Positions 10,342-20,233 are shown, numbered from the stretch's first letter. The stretch: 57,490 bases of DNA from Myxococcales bacterium (GCA_947483555.1 CANKMW010000059.1:1-57490); one strand, 5' to 3'. Program-made: numbers and translations. The notes: generated by a model not told the origin, from the letters alone.

Positions 10342-10835
10342 CACGCCACCTCCCGGCCGAGCAGCTGCTTGACCATCTGGCGCGAGATGGCCGCGGCGTG
10401 CGTCGCCAGCTCGGCGCGCGCAGCCTCGGTCTCGGCCTTCACCTTGGCAGCCGCCGTGTCCATGGCGGCCTGGGCCGTCTTGCGGCTCTTGTCGGTGACT
10501 TCCTGCTCGTGCTTGGCGGCCTCGGCGCGCACCAGGCGCTGCTCGTCGTTGGCCTTGTTGCGCGCCGCGGCGAGCTTGGCTTCGTAGTCGGCGAGCTTGG
10601 CCTCGGCCTCGGCGTTCATGCGCTCGGCCTCGGCGCGGGCGCCGTCGATGCCGGCGATGCGCTTCTCGCGCAGCGCCAGGTAGGGCTGGAACAGCAGCTT
10701 GTTGGCGAGGACGAACATCGCCACGAACAGCCCGAACTGGAGCAGGACGGTCCAGTCGATGTCGATGAGCGGGTGGCCCGCTGCCACCGTGATCAGCACC
10801 CGGTCGGCTTCGTTTTGCACAAGCTCTGGATGCAT
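10341..10835 (-). CDS. F1Fo ATP synthase b' (second b-type) subunit
   Basis: 164 residues. Short polar start, membrane helix LLQFGLFVAMFVLANKLLF (about 30-48), then QPYLALREKRIAGIDGARAEAE and a continuous Ala/Glu/Lys coiled coil to the end. This is the usual b/b' layout. As first gene of the operon and followed by a second b-type gene, it fits the b' position of a heterodimeric stator. The a and c subunits (atpB, atpE) are not in the window. AGAGG lies 5 bases before the ATG. Confidence 0.9.
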   Translation of the reverse strand: MHPELVQNEADRVLITVAAGHPLIDIDWTVLLQFGLFVAMFVLANKLLFQPYLALREKRIAGIDGARAEAERMNAEAEAKLADYEAKLAAARNKANDEQRLVRAEAAKHEQEVTDKSRKTAQAAMDTAAAKVKAETEAARAELATHAAAISRQMVKQLLGREVA

Positions 10836-10888
10836 TGCAACCTCTCGATAATCCTTGCGTCTTGGCCGTACAGCCGCCGCGCCGGGCG

Positions 10889-10918
10889 CTTATACGTTCG
10901 GACCCATGGGGCTGTCAA
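10889..10918 (-). promoter_or_regulatory. Sigma-70 promoter of the atp operon
   Basis: Minus strand TTGACA (10918-10913), an 18-base spacer, TATAAG (10894-10889): close to consensus. The start is predicted near 10882, giving a leader of about 46 bases to the b' ATG. Confidence 0.7.
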
Positions 10919-10941
10919 CCAGAGGGATGCCCGCCCGCCGG

Positions 10942-11055
10942 ACTCCCGCCTGCGACACGGCGCCGCGCAGTCCGTGCCCCACCGCCTGACGCCTGCGCGT
11001 CAGCCGGAGCCGGGCCCCGAGCCATCGGTGGGCACTCCCGCCTGCGGCAGGGCGC
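10942..11055. repeat. Two near-identical 22-base direct repeats in an intergenic leader
   Basis: ACTCCCGCCTGCG-A/G-CA-C/G-GGCGCC occurs at 10942-10963 and again at 11034-11055. A hairpin CTGACGC-CTGC-GCGTCAG lies between them (10986-11003). They sit between the divergent atp promoter and the lipoprotein at 11105. Confidence 0.45.
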
Positions 11056-11104
11056 CTCAGGGCGACGACGCAACCCGGTCACGAGGTCGTCGATAGGCCA
11101 CAGC

Positions 11105-11602
11105 ATGAAACGACCAATCCTGCTCTCCCTCGCCCTCTCCGCCGTGCTCGCCACCCTGCTCGCCTGCGGCCCCTCGGCAGCACAGGTCAAGACCGCAACC
11201 GCCGCCCGCTACCGTGTGCAGGCGGACGTCGTCCTGCCGATCGTCGTCGGTGTCGTCGAGCAAGCCTACAAGATCCAGCACGTCGACCCCGACCGGCGAA
11301 CCATCCTCACCGTCGAACGCTGGTACGAGGCCGACGGCATGCAGCCCGATCCGGCGCGGCGCCGCAACCGCCGACCCAGCGGGGCGATCAAGCTCAGCTT
11401 CAAGATCGTCCTGGTGCCGGCCGCCGGCGCGCTCCAGGTCGAGGTCACGCCCGTGACCGTGCAGCACCGTGGCGACTTCTCGGCGCTGATCCCGCTCACG
11501 CTTGCGGATCCCGACATGCCGACCTGGATCCGCGGCAAGACCGACGCCCTGAACGTCGCCATCTGGGACCAGTTGCGCGACTACGCGGTCACGCCCGGCT
11601 GA
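11105..11602 (+). CDS. Hypothetical lipoprotein
   Basis: 165 residues from ATG 11105, with signal MKRPILLSLALSAVLATLLAC (lipobox LLAC, C21). The mature part predicts a compact alpha/beta domain: VVLPIVVGVVEQAYKIQHVD, RRTILTVERWYEADG, KLSFKIVLVPAAGALQVEVTP. The pattern of a short helix followed by antiparallel strands resembles small DUF lipoproteins that pack against the outer membrane, but no family is recognised. Stands alone between the atp promoter region and a kinase on the same strand. Confidence 0.7.
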   Translation: MKRPILLSLALSAVLATLLACGPSAAQVKTATAARYRVQADVVLPIVVGVVEQAYKIQHVDPDRRTILTVERWYEADGMQPDPARRRNRRPSGAIKLSFKIVLVPAAGALQVEVTPVTVQHRGDFSALIPLTLADPDMPTWIRGKTDALNVAIWDQLRDYAVTPG

Positions 11603-11622
11603 GCGCGGCCTCGGAATCGGCG

Positions 11623-11642
11623 GGTGGCCGTAGCAGGCCACC
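11623..11642. terminator. Hairpin after lipoprotein gene
   Basis: GGTGGCC-GTAGCA-GGCCACC, 20 bases after the stop codon and 30 before the kinase start. No T-run follows, so termination is only possible. Confidence 0.35.
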
Positions 11643-11672
11643 GCCACGATCACTCATGATACGGCTCGCATC

Positions 11673-14600
11673 GTGAGTCGCGATCGGGATCCCGGGACGG
11701 CGAAGACCGCGGACGATGGGCCCAGCGGCAGCGCCGACGAGCTCGCCGAGACCGCGACCGAGCTCGCCGAGACCGCGGCGCCGAGCTGGTGGGACTCGCG
11801 CGAGCGGGCGTCGGCCGGCCCGCACATCGAGCCGCCCGAGGTGTCGCCGTCGAACTACGAGATCCTCGGCGAGCACGGCCGCGGCGGTCTCGGCCGCGTG
11901 ATGCGCGCGCGCGACCTCCGCACCGGCCGCATCGTCGCCATCAAGGAGATCCTGCGCGGCTCGGTGTCGGCGCTGCAGCGGTTCCGGCGCGAGGCGCTGG
12001 TCACCGCCAACCTCCAGCACCCGGCGATCGTGCCGGTCTACGAGGTCGGTCGCTGGCCGGACGGTCAGCCGTTCTTCGCCATGAAGCTGGTCGACGGCGT
12101 GCCGCTGTCGCACGCCATCCGCGAGGCGGCCGACGCCACGGCGCGGCTCGCGCTCCTGCCACACGTGATCCAGGTCGCCGACGCGCTCGGCTACGCCCAC
12201 GCCCAGGGCTGGATCCACCGTGACCTCAAGCCCGGCAACGTGCTGGTCGGCGCGTTCGGCGAGACCGTGGTGATCGACTGGGGCCTGGCCAAGCGGGTCC
12301 GCGAGGCCGCCGACGAGTCGAGCCAGGACTCGCTGCCGTCGGGCGACGACGGCGCCACCGTCGACGGCCAGGTGCTCGGCACCCCGGTCTACATGCCGCC
12401 CGAGCAGGCCCGCGGCGACGCGCTCGATGCCCGCGCCGACGTCTACGCGATCGGCGCGCTGCTCTACCACGTGCTGGCCGGCTCGCCGCCGTACCACGAG
12501 GCGCGCAACACCGCCGAGGTGATCGCGCGGGTCACCGCCGGACCGCCGACGCCGCTGGTCGAGCTCGCGCCCGGACTGCCGCCCGAGCTGTACACGATCG
12601 TCGGTCGCGCCATGGCCCACCGCGCCGATCAGCGCTACCCGAGCGCGCGCGAGCTGGCCCTCGACCTCGGCCGCCACCGCGCCGGCAACCTGGTCGCGTC
12701 CCACAGCTACACCGCGCGCCAGCTGCTGTCGCGGTGGCTGCGCCGCCACCGCACCACGGTCGGGGTCGCCGCGCTCGCCGCGCTCGCGCTGGCCGTGATC
12801 GGCGTGGTCAGCTTCCGCGAGAACCTGGCCGCCCGGCGACGCGCCGAGGCCGAGCGCGTGCGAGCCGACGCGGCGCGCGTGATCGCCGAGGAGCGGACCG
12901 GCGAGGCCGAGGCGCGGCTCGGCGCGCTGCACACCGAGCTCGGCCTGCGCGAGATGGCGGCGGGCTCCCCGGCGCGCGCGTTGCCGTACCTGGCCGACGC
13001 CTACCGCCGCGCTCCCGGCGCGACCGTGACCCGGTTCTTGCTCGGCCGGGCGCTGGAGTCGGTGGCGCCGCTCGAGCAGGCGATGGCGGCGCCCGGCATC
13101 GTGTCCGGCTTCGGGTTTGGCGGCGGCCGCGCGATCGCGCTCAGCCTGGTCGCGACACCGGTGCTCGACCTCGACGGTCGACGACGCCTGATCGACGCGG
13201 CCGGCCAGCACGGCGCGCTGTCGCCCGACGGCACCTGGGTGGTGACCAGGAGCCCGGACGGTCAGACCCTGATCATGTTCGACGTCGCGTCCGGGGCCGA
13301 GCGAGCCCGGCGGCCGCTCGACGGCAACGCGGTGGCGCTGGAGCTGGCGGTCGATGCCGGCGGGCGCGTGGTCATGGTCGACGGCGACGGCGTGGTGGCG
13401 ATCTTCGACGCCACGCTCGCGCCGCAGCAGACCGCGCGGGCGCCGTTCGCACCTCACACGGCGGCGATCGCGCCGACCGGTCGCGTGCTCGTCGGCGGGC
13501 CGGGTGGCCAGCTCTGGGTGTGGGACCCGGGGCGCGGCGTGATCCTCGACGATCCGCGCGCTCATGAGGGCCAGGTCGGGCGCCTGTGCGTGGCCGACGA
13601 CGGCGCGACCTGGCTGTCGATGGACGCGCGATCGACGCGGGTGTGGCGCGACGCGGTGCCGGCGGTGCGGGTCGCCCACGACGGTCGGGCGGCGGCCTGC
13701 GATGTCGATGCCGCCGGCCGCCGCGCGGTGACCTTGGTCGCCGACCATCCCCCCCGGATCTGGGACCTCACCGTGGCCGCGCCGGCGGCCACCGAGCTCG
13801 TCACCACCGTCACCAGCGCCGAGATCGCGGCCATCGCTCCCGACGGCGCCATGATCGCGCTCGGCGGCGGCCGCGGCGAGATCGAGCTGATCGCCGCCGG
13901 CGGCGCCTCGCTGGGTCGCTTCGTCGCCCACGCCGCGCCGGTGGCGTCGATCGCGGTGTCGCCCGACGGCAAGCACGTCCTGAGCGCGACCGCGGCCGGT
14001 GACGTCCGGGTCTGGCGCCGCGCGGCCGCCGCGCAGGTGATCGCGGTCGAGCTCGGCGAGCGCGGCTGGGGCGGCACGTTCGTCGACGACCTGCGGGCGG
14101 TCGTGGTCGGCACCGCGGGCGCCCGGCTCATCGACGCCGCCGACGGCCGCGTCCACGCCGAGCTGGCCGGCCACCGCGATGCGGTGGTGTTTGCGTCCGC
14201 CAGCGCCGACGGCGCGCGGGTGGCGACCGCCAGCCGCGATCACACCGGGCGGTTGTGGACCGGCGATGGCACCCTGGTCGCCGAGCTGGCGGTCCACGAC
14301 GACCGCGTGCGCCGGGTCGAGGTGTCGCGCGACGGCGCGCGGGTCTTGACCGCGAGCAAGGACGGAACGTTCGCGATCTGGCGCGGTCGCGATGGCGCGC
14401 TCGAGCGCCGCGTCAAGGCGCAGGCGTCGCTGTGGACCGCGCGGCTGTCGGCCGACGGCCAGCGCGTGGTCACCCTGCTCGACGGCATGGTGGTGGCGAC
14501 CTTGTGGGACGCGGAGAGCGGACAGCAGCTCGCCGACCTGCCGGTGCTCGGCATGCAGCCGGTCGACGCCGCGTTCTCGTCCGACGGCGCGCTGGTCGCG

Positions 14601-15140
14601 GTCGCGAGCGCCGGGCCGACCGCGCCGGTGTACGACGGTCGCACCGGCACGCCGCGCTTCGAGGTCCAGCACGAGGCCCACGTGCTGGCGGTGACCTGGT
14701 CGCGCGACGGCGAGCTGCTCGCCACCGGCGACGCGTCGGGGGTGGTGCGGCTGACCCGGCGCGACGGCACCCGCGTGCGGTCGTTCCAGGTCGAGGGCGC
14801 CATCGCGTCGGTGGCGGTGCGCGGCGACGGCGCCGTGATCGCGGTCGGGACCGAGGTCGGCGACGTGATCGTGCTCGACGTCGGCGCCGGCCGCGAGCTG
14901 GCGCGGCTCGCCCATGCGCCCGGTGCGGCAACCGTCGCCACCGTGGTCTATCTCGAGTTCTCGCCCGGCGGCGGCAAGCTGATGATCGGCCAGGCCGGGC
15001 CCGGCGTCCGGGTGTGGCAACTCGGCGACTGGACCGGCAGCGCCGACGAGCTCGACCGCACGCTGCGCTGTGCGGTGCCGTTCCGTCTCGACGCCGACGG
15101 GCTGGCCACCGCGGTTCCGGATCCCGCCGCCTGCCGGTAG
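11673..15140 (+). CDS. Ser/Thr protein kinase with C-terminal WD40 propellers
   Basis: 1155 residues, GTG start. An acidic N-terminal stretch (DELAETATELAETA) is followed by a Hanks-type kinase domain (about 62-330): Gly-loop GRGGLG (69-74), Lys91 in VAIKEI, catalytic IHRDLKPGN (181-189), the metal motif DWG (202-204) instead of DFG, and GTPVYMPPEQA. One membrane helix (about 362-383) is followed by a helical linker and about 12 WD40-type units (SPDGTWVVTRSPDG, SPDGKHVLSATAAGDVRVW, SRDGARVLTASKDGTFAIW) that would lie outside the cytoplasm. Known of such kinases: signalling in development; ligand unknown. Convergent, 4 bases from the propeller lipoprotein at 15145. Confidence 0.9.
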   Translation: MSRDRDPGTAKTADDGPSGSADELAETATELAETAAPSWWDSRERASAGPHIEPPEVSPSNYEILGEHGRGGLGRVMRARDLRTGRIVAIKEILRGSVSALQRFRREALVTANLQHPAIVPVYEVGRWPDGQPFFAMKLVDGVPLSHAIREAADATARLALLPHVIQVADALGYAHAQGWIHRDLKPGNVLVGAFGETVVIDWGLAKRVREAADESSQDSLPSGDDGATVDGQVLGTPVYMPPEQARGDALDARADVYAIGALLYHVLAGSPPYHEARNTAEVIARVTAGPPTPLVELAPGLPPELYTIVGRAMAHRADQRYPSARELALDLGRHRAGNLVASHSYTARQLLSRWLRRHRTTVGVAALAALALAVIGVVSFRENLAARRRAEAERVRADAARVIAEERTGEAEARLGALHTELGLREMAAGSPARALPYLADAYRRAPGATVTRFLLGRALESVAPLEQAMAAPGIVSGFGFGGGRAIALSLVATPVLDLDGRRRLIDAAGQHGALSPDGTWVVTRSPDGQTLIMFDVASGAERARRPLDGNAVALELAVDAGGRVVMVDGDGVVAIFDATLAPQQTARAPFAPHTAAIAPTGRVLVGGPGGQLWVWDPGRGVILDDPRAHEGQVGRLCVADDGATWLSMDARSTRVWRDAVPAVRVAHDGRAAACDVDAAGRRAVTLVADHPPRIWDLTVAAPAATELVTTVTSAEIAAIAPDGAMIALGGGRGEIELIAAGGASLGRFVAHAAPVASIAVSPDGKHVLSATAAGDVRVWRRAAAAQVIAVELGERGWGGTFVDDLRAVVVGTAGARLIDAADGRVHAELAGHRDAVVFASASADGARVATASRDHTGRLWTGDGTLVAELAVHDDRVRRVEVSRDGARVLTASKDGTFAIWRGRDGALERRVKAQASLWTARLSADGQRVVTLLDGMVVATLWDAESGQQLADLPVLGMQPVDAAFSSDGALVAVASAGPTAPVYDGRTGTPRFEVQHEAHVLAVTWSRDGELLATGDASGVVRLTRRDGTRVRSFQVEGAIASVAVRGDGAVIAVGTEVGDVIVLDVGAGRELARLAHAPGAATVATVVYLEFSPGGGKLMIGQAGPGVRVWQLGDWTGSADELDRTLRCAVPFRLDADGLATAVPDPAACR

Positions 15141-15144
15141 TCGA

Positions 15145-16347
15145 CTACTGCTGCTTGACCTCGACGACGCGGACCTTGGCCGTGCCGCCCGGCCTGGCCG
15201 CCGACCAGCCGACGTAGACCACGCCGCCCGGACCGGCGGCGGCGGCCGGCACCACCGTCGACGGGCCGACCACGGGGACCGGGGTCGCGAACCACACCTT
15301 GCCGTCCCACCATGCGAAGCGACCACCGTACGGGTACGTGAAGATGGCGCGGCCGTCCTCGGCGGCGATCAACCGCTGGCGGGTGACGAAGCCGTTGGAC
15401 AGCTCGGCGACGTCGATCTTCTTCCAGACCTCGGCGCCCGGCGCGCGCGTCACCAGCTGGCGCAGGCCGGCATGGAAGCTGAGCGACACCGTGATCACCC
15501 CGTCCGGCGCCACCGCGAGCGCGAGCGTGCTGTCGTTGTCGGCGCCTTCGGGCCCGGGTACGGTCGTCCACGCCGAGGTCGCCGCGTCCCAGCGGCGAAG
15601 CTGCGTGACCGGCACCGGCGAGCGCTCGACCCAGCCCACGATCACGTGAGCACCGCTGGTGCCGAGCGCCGGCGCCGCCAGCGTGGTGCCGTCGGGGCCG
15701 CCGCGCAGGACGCCGTCACCGAGCGGCGCCCAGCCGTTGCCGCCGTGGACGCGGACGTTGACCACCACCGGGCCGCCCGCGACCAGCGCCTCGCGCCACA
15801 CCGCGATCGGACCCAGCGCCGACGAGGTGACGATCGGATCGGCGACCGGCTGGCCGCCGCCCAGCACGCCGAGCTGCGTCCACGCACCGTCGCGCCAGCG
15901 CGCGACCTCGAGCATGGCGACGTCCTTCGGGTTGGCCTCCAGCCACCCGACCACCACGCCGCCGTCGGCCTCGACGGCCAGCGACGGAGCGCCGGTGGCC
16001 CGATGGGTGGCCGCGTTGGGTGGCGCGGCCAGCACGTCCCACGCCGTGCCGCTCCAGCGGCGCACGTGCACCTTGCCGGCCTCGATCCACGCCAGCAGCG
16101 GCTTGCCGTCGCGACCGACCGCCAGCGCCGGCTCACCGGCGGCGCCGTCCGGATCGGCCGACACCGGCTCGCCGAGCTCGACCAGCGGGCGCGGCGCCGG
16201 GCCGGCGCCCGTCGAGATGTCCTTCACCGCGGCATCGACCGCCTTGACCGGCGCCGGGACGTCCTGCTTCTTCTTGCACCCAGCGGTGACGGCGGCAACG
16301 ACGGCGGCGGCGGCGACCAGGGGAGCGATCCAGCGAACGGTGCGCAT
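15145..16347 (-). CDS. Beta-propeller lipoprotein
   Basis: 400 residues with signal MRTVRWIAPLV...AVTAGC (lipobox TAGC, C24) followed by KKKQ. The mature part repeats strands such as GEPALAVGRDGKPLLAWIEAG..HVRRWSG.AWDVL, APSLAVEADGGVVVGWLEAN..VAMLEVARWRDGAW..LG and VTVSLSFHAGLRQLVTR, i.e. W-ended blades of a six- or seven-bladed propeller (sialidase/ExoP-like). It probably binds a ligand in the periplasm; no catalytic residues seen. It lies 58 bases downstream of the receptor-like kinase on the same strand, so it may be its accessory protein. Confidence 0.75.
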   Translation of the reverse strand: MRTVRWIAPLVAAAAVVAAVTAGCKKKQDVPAPVKAVDAAVKDISTGAGPAPRPLVELGEPVSADPDGAAGEPALAVGRDGKPLLAWIEAGKVHVRRWSGTAWDVLAAPPNAATHRATGAPSLAVEADGGVVVGWLEANPKDVAMLEVARWRDGAWTQLGVLGGGQPVADPIVTSSALGPIAVWREALVAGGPVVVNVRVHGGNGWAPLGDGVLRGGPDGTTLAAPALGTSGAHVIVGWVERSPVPVTQLRRWDAATSAWTTVPGPEGADNDSTLALAVAPDGVITVSLSFHAGLRQLVTRAPGAEVWKKIDVAELSNGFVTRQRLIAAEDGRAIFTYPYGGRFAWWDGKVWFATPVPVVGPSTVVPAAAAGPGGVVYVGWSAARPGGTAKVRVVEVKQQ

Positions 16348-16405
16348 CAGCCCGGAATGTACATCGTCGATGAGCCGCCGCGCACGAGGTGGTATGTTGC
16401 TCGGC

Positions 16406-19400
16406 TCACCGCGGCAGGTCGGCGGCGATGGAGCGAAGGCGGGCCTGGATGTCGGCGGCCGAGCCGATGCGCTCGCTCGAGTCCTTGACCAGGCAGGCGG
16501 TGATCAGCACGTCGAGCAGGGGCGGGATCGACGCTGCCATCGACGACAGCAGCGGCGGCTCGGTGAACAGGTGATGGGCCATGACGTTGCCGTCGACGAA
16601 CGGCGGCCGGCCGGCGCACAGCTCGAACAGGGTGCAGCCGACCGCATAGAGGTCGGCGCGGTGGTTGATGTTGGTGCCGTTGATCTGCTCGGGCGCCATG
16701 TACAGCGGCGTGCCGCGGACGTCGGTCTGCCGGATCTCCAGCTCGCGGAGGACGCGGGCGATGCCGAAGTCGCCGAGCTTCACCACCTTCTCGCGCGACA
16801 CGAAGATGTTGGCCGGCTTGATGTCGCGGTGGATCACCTTCTTGCTGTGGGCGTAGCCGAGCCCGCTGCACAGCTGATCGACGATGCCGAGCGCGGTGCG
16901 CACCGGCAGCGTGCCGCGCTCGCGAAGCAGACGGTCGACGGTGGTGCCGTCGACGAACTCCATGATGATGTACGTGTCGGCGGCGTCCGAGGCCTGATCG
17001 TGGACGGCGACCACGTTGGGGTGGTTGAGCTGGGCCAGCGCCTTGGCCTCCTGCACGAAGAAGGTCATCGCCTGTGGGATCTCGCGGACCGCACGCGACA
17101 GCACCTTGACCGCGACCGTGCGCTCGAGGTTCTCGTCCCAGGCCTTGAACACCACGCCCATCGCGCCGCGGCCGAGCTCGGCTTCGATCCGGTAGCGGCC
17201 GAGCACGCGCGTGTTCAGCTCGGGCTCGTCAGCCAGCGTGGCGGCCGCAGCGGGCGCCGGGGCCGGCACCCTCGGGGTGGTCGGCGCGGCGGTCGCCGGC
17301 AGGACCTGGGTCGCGTCGGTCGCGGCGGTTGGCGAGGCCGGGCCGCCCCGCTCGACCATGGTCCCGATGACGTCGTCCTTCTCGGGCGCGATCGCCGGAC
17401 CGTAGTCGGTCGGGCCGAGCGTGAGCCCCTCCGACACCTCGGCGCGGCGGCGCTCGCGGGGCAGGTTGATCGTCACCTTCTCGATCTGCGCGGCGGAGAT
17501 CGGCAACAGCTTCTCGATCCGCATGTCGTGGGCGTCGATCACCAGCATGTGCTGGCCGAGGGTGGCGTACAGCGTGGCGTGGCCGTCGGCGTCGGTATAG
17601 ACCTTGTCGGCGAGCTCGCTGTCGAACCAGATCGCGATCCCGGCCGGCTGGGGGTCGTGGATCGCGATCTTGATCTCCGCCACCGCCAGGCCGAGATCGA
17701 TCGCCGCCACCCCGGTGGCACCGCGCGCGATCTCGAGCTTCTTCGAGTGCAGGGGCGGCACGACGCGATCGCCGTGGTCGCGGGTATAGACGCCAAACAC
17801 GTGCACGTACCAGGTGCCAGGTGAGACCCGGAACACGGTGCGCGGGCCGGCGAGACGCGCCGCGCGGCGGGTGACCTCGTGGCCGTCCTTGCGGGTCTCC
17901 TTGCGGAAGCGACCCGGATCGTCGACGGTCGGCCGGGTCGACGACCGCGTCACCTCGATGCACAGCGCCTCGTCGCTGCCATCGGGATCGAGCGTGATCT
18001 CGACGACGACGCGGCTGCGACCGCGCAGGAACCAGAAGCCGATCAGGACCGCGATCGCCGCGATCACGACCGCGATCAACTGGAGTCGGGCGCCATTCCA
18101 GCCGACCAGGCCGTGACGGGTTCCCGGGATCGACTCGGTGACGTCGTGCGCGGCGCCGGATTTACGATCGAACCCGATCAGGCGCACGCGGGCGTCGCCG
18201 CCGTCGGCGCGCAGTTGATAGAAGACCAGGGTCGGCACCGCGAGGTCGTCGGCGAGCGCCTCGAGCCGATCGCGCGCCAGCGGCTCGACGACGCGGGCGC
18301 GGGCGAGCGCGGCGGCGCCACCATCGTTGACGACGGTCAGCCCGCGGCGCTCGAGCGCCGCCGATAGCGCCGGCCGCAGCGGACGCGGCCGCGCCTCGCG
18401 CAGCGTGAACAACCCGGGGCCGGGTGCGGGCAGCTCGACGACGGCGACCGCCCCCGCCGCTGGCAGCGGCAGGGCGGCGACCAGCGGCTCGAGCGCGGTG
18501 ACCAGCGCGGCGTCGGGCCGGCTGTCCAGCGCGATCGATCGCACCTTGCTGGGTCCGGTCGATCCATCGGCCGGGCCGTCCACGACCGTGACCTTGCCGA
18601 GCCCGAGGCTGACCGCCAGCGAGCGAGCGGCGGCCGCACCGGGATCGCCGCCGCGCTCGAGCGTGGTGGCGCGGGTCTGCAACATCACCGCGCTGGCCGG
18701 CGCGAGGGCGCGGGCGGCGTCGACCGCCAGCCGCGCCGCGGCGACATCGCCCCTGGCCAGCGCGAGCTGGGCGGCGATCACCTGCTTCTCGGCCGACGCG
18801 GTCGTCACGGCGGCCAGCAGACGCTCGGCGGTGGCCCAGTCGCCGGCCGCGATCGCGACCCGGGCCAGCTCGCGATCGGCGCGCGCGGCGGCGAAGGCGA
18901 CCCGGGCTTCGTCGAGACGCATCGCCGCCACGGCGAGACGTCCGCGGAAGATCTGGGCGGCCGGATCGTCGGCGGCAACGCCGAGCCAGCGCCGGGCCGC
19001 GGCCTCGACGGCGTCGCGGTCGCCGCTGCGCGCGGCGAGCTCGGCGGCCAGGCGCAGCGCCGGTCGCGTCCCATCGACGACCCCGCGGTCGACCAGCGGC
19101 CGCAGCCGCGCCACCTCGGCGTCGTCGAGCTCGACGACCCGGATCACCGCCAGCACCGCCACCACGTCGCCGCCGCGCTGGGCGGCGCGCAGCCCGAGCA
19201 CCGATGCCAGGCGTGCCAGCCGCGGATCGGCGGCGGCCTGGCGCAACGCCGTGGCCTCGAGCGCGGCCGACACCGCACCGTCGGGCAACTCGGCGAGCAG
19301 TGCGAGCACCGGGACGTACGGCTCGCGGCGGGCGAGCAACTTCTGGACCGCGGCCGCCAGCTTGTCGCCCTGACCGCGCCGAAACGCGAGCCGGGCCGCC

Positions 19401-20194
19401 GCCAGGGTCAGCAGCGGCTCATCGCCGGTCCCGACCAGCTCGGCGGCGGCGGCGTCATTGGCGGCGATCGCGAGGTGCGCCAGAGCTCGCGCGCCACGGT
19501 CGCGCGGCGCGGCGGTCTGCGCCAGATCGAAGACGTCCTGCGGCGTGCCGGCGGCGAGCGCGATGGCCAGCGCGGTCGGCTGATCGACCGCGGCGCCAGC
19601 CCATCCCGAGCGCAGCGCGACGCCGATCGACGACACCTTGAGTGGAACGACCGATTCGGCGCCCTCGAGCTCGCCCGCCGCCGCGGCGAGGTCGCCGCGC
19701 GCCAGCGCGGCCGACGCGCGCACGAACGGGCGCACCTGGCCGAACGACACCTGGGGCACCGCCGCCTCGGCACCCACCAGCGGTGCCGCGACCCGCACCG
19801 CCTCGGCCACCAGGCGCGACAGATCGCCGTCGCCGGCGGTCACCGTGGCCGCGGCGGCGACCTTGCCAGCTCGATCGATCGCGATCACCGCGACCCGCAG
19901 CCCGGTTCCGTGGCGCTCGAGATCGCAGGCGATCAGGGCCTCGGCGTCGAAGCGAACCAGCACCTCCGCGGCGCGGTCGAGATCGAACACCACGCCGCGC
20001 AGCTCGTGGCTGGCGGTCACCGGCCGGCCCGGCCGGTCGAGCGCCGCGCGCAAGAGCAACGTGAAGCTACCCGCCTCGTCGACGAGGTCGGCCTCGGCGT
20101 GGGTGTCAGCCACCACGACGCGCCCGGCCGCGGCGCGGTCGGCGAGCGCGGCGACGATCAGCGCGGCAAGGGCGAACCGCCCGGCGAACCCCAT
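16406..20194 (-). CDS. Receptor-like Ser/Thr kinase with C-terminal catalytic domain
   Basis: 1262 residues from ATG 20194, which starts a signal peptide (MGFAGRFALAALIVAALADRAAAG). Order: signal; about 680 exported residues, largely Ala-rich helical repeats of the TPR type; one membrane helix (about 703-725, LQLIAVVIAAIAVLIGFWFL) followed by RGRSR; two beta-rich domains (about 730-930); a Pro/Thr linker; and a kinase domain (about 996-1255) with GRGAMG, AVKVLS, VIHRDIKPANIFV, LGDFGIARV and GTPLYMAPEQI. This is the reverse of the usual bacterial order (kinase first, sensor last) and resembles a type I receptor kinase. An extracytoplasmic signal is inferred, ligand unknown. Confidence 0.88.
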   Translation of the reverse strand: MGFAGRFALAALIVAALADRAAAGRVVVADTHAEADLVDEAGSFTLLLRAALDRPGRPVTASHELRGVVFDLDRAAEVLVRFDAEALIACDLERHGTGLRVAVIAIDRAGKVAAAATVTAGDGDLSRLVAEAVRVAAPLVGAEAAVPQVSFGQVRPFVRASAALARGDLAAAAGELEGAESVVPLKVSSIGVALRSGWAGAAVDQPTALAIALAAGTPQDVFDLAQTAAPRDRGARALAHLAIAANDAAAAELVGTGDEPLLTLAAARLAFRRGQGDKLAAAVQKLLARREPYVPVLALLAELPDGAVSAALEATALRQAAADPRLARLASVLGLRAAQRGGDVVAVLAVIRVVELDDAEVARLRPLVDRGVVDGTRPALRLAAELAARSGDRDAVEAAARRWLGVAADDPAAQIFRGRLAVAAMRLDEARVAFAAARADRELARVAIAAGDWATAERLLAAVTTASAEKQVIAAQLALARGDVAAARLAVDAARALAPASAVMLQTRATTLERGGDPGAAAARSLAVSLGLGKVTVVDGPADGSTGPSKVRSIALDSRPDAALVTALEPLVAALPLPAAGAVAVVELPAPGPGLFTLREARPRPLRPALSAALERRGLTVVNDGGAAALARARVVEPLARDRLEALADDLAVPTLVFYQLRADGGDARVRLIGFDRKSGAAHDVTESIPGTRHGLVGWNGARLQLIAVVIAAIAVLIGFWFLRGRSRVVVEITLDPDGSDEALCIEVTRSSTRPTVDDPGRFRKETRKDGHEVTRRAARLAGPRTVFRVSPGTWYVHVFGVYTRDHGDRVVPPLHSKKLEIARGATGVAAIDLGLAVAEIKIAIHDPQPAGIAIWFDSELADKVYTDADGHATLYATLGQHMLVIDAHDMRIEKLLPISAAQIEKVTINLPRERRRAEVSEGLTLGPTDYGPAIAPEKDDVIGTMVERGGPASPTAATDATQVLPATAAPTTPRVPAPAPAAAATLADEPELNTRVLGRYRIEAELGRGAMGVVFKAWDENLERTVAVKVLSRAVREIPQAMTFFVQEAKALAQLNHPNVVAVHDQASDAADTYIIMEFVDGTTVDRLLRERGTLPVRTALGIVDQLCSGLGYAHSKKVIHRDIKPANIFVSREKVVKLGDFGIARVLRELEIRQTDVRGTPLYMAPEQINGTNINHRADLYAVGCTLFELCAGRPPFVDGNVMAHHLFTEPPLLSSMAASIPPLLDVLITACLVKDSSERIGSAADIQARLRSIAADLPR

Positions 20195-20233
20195 GCCCGA
20201 TCTTAGCCCGCCCGGTCCGTCCGGCGCGAGGCG

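Noticed and set aside
11589..15326. 1245-residue open frame on the minus strand opposite the WD40 kinase
   Set aside because: Arg/His/Asp/Gly-rich without motifs; the plus-strand kinase has clear catalytic motifs and WD40 units.
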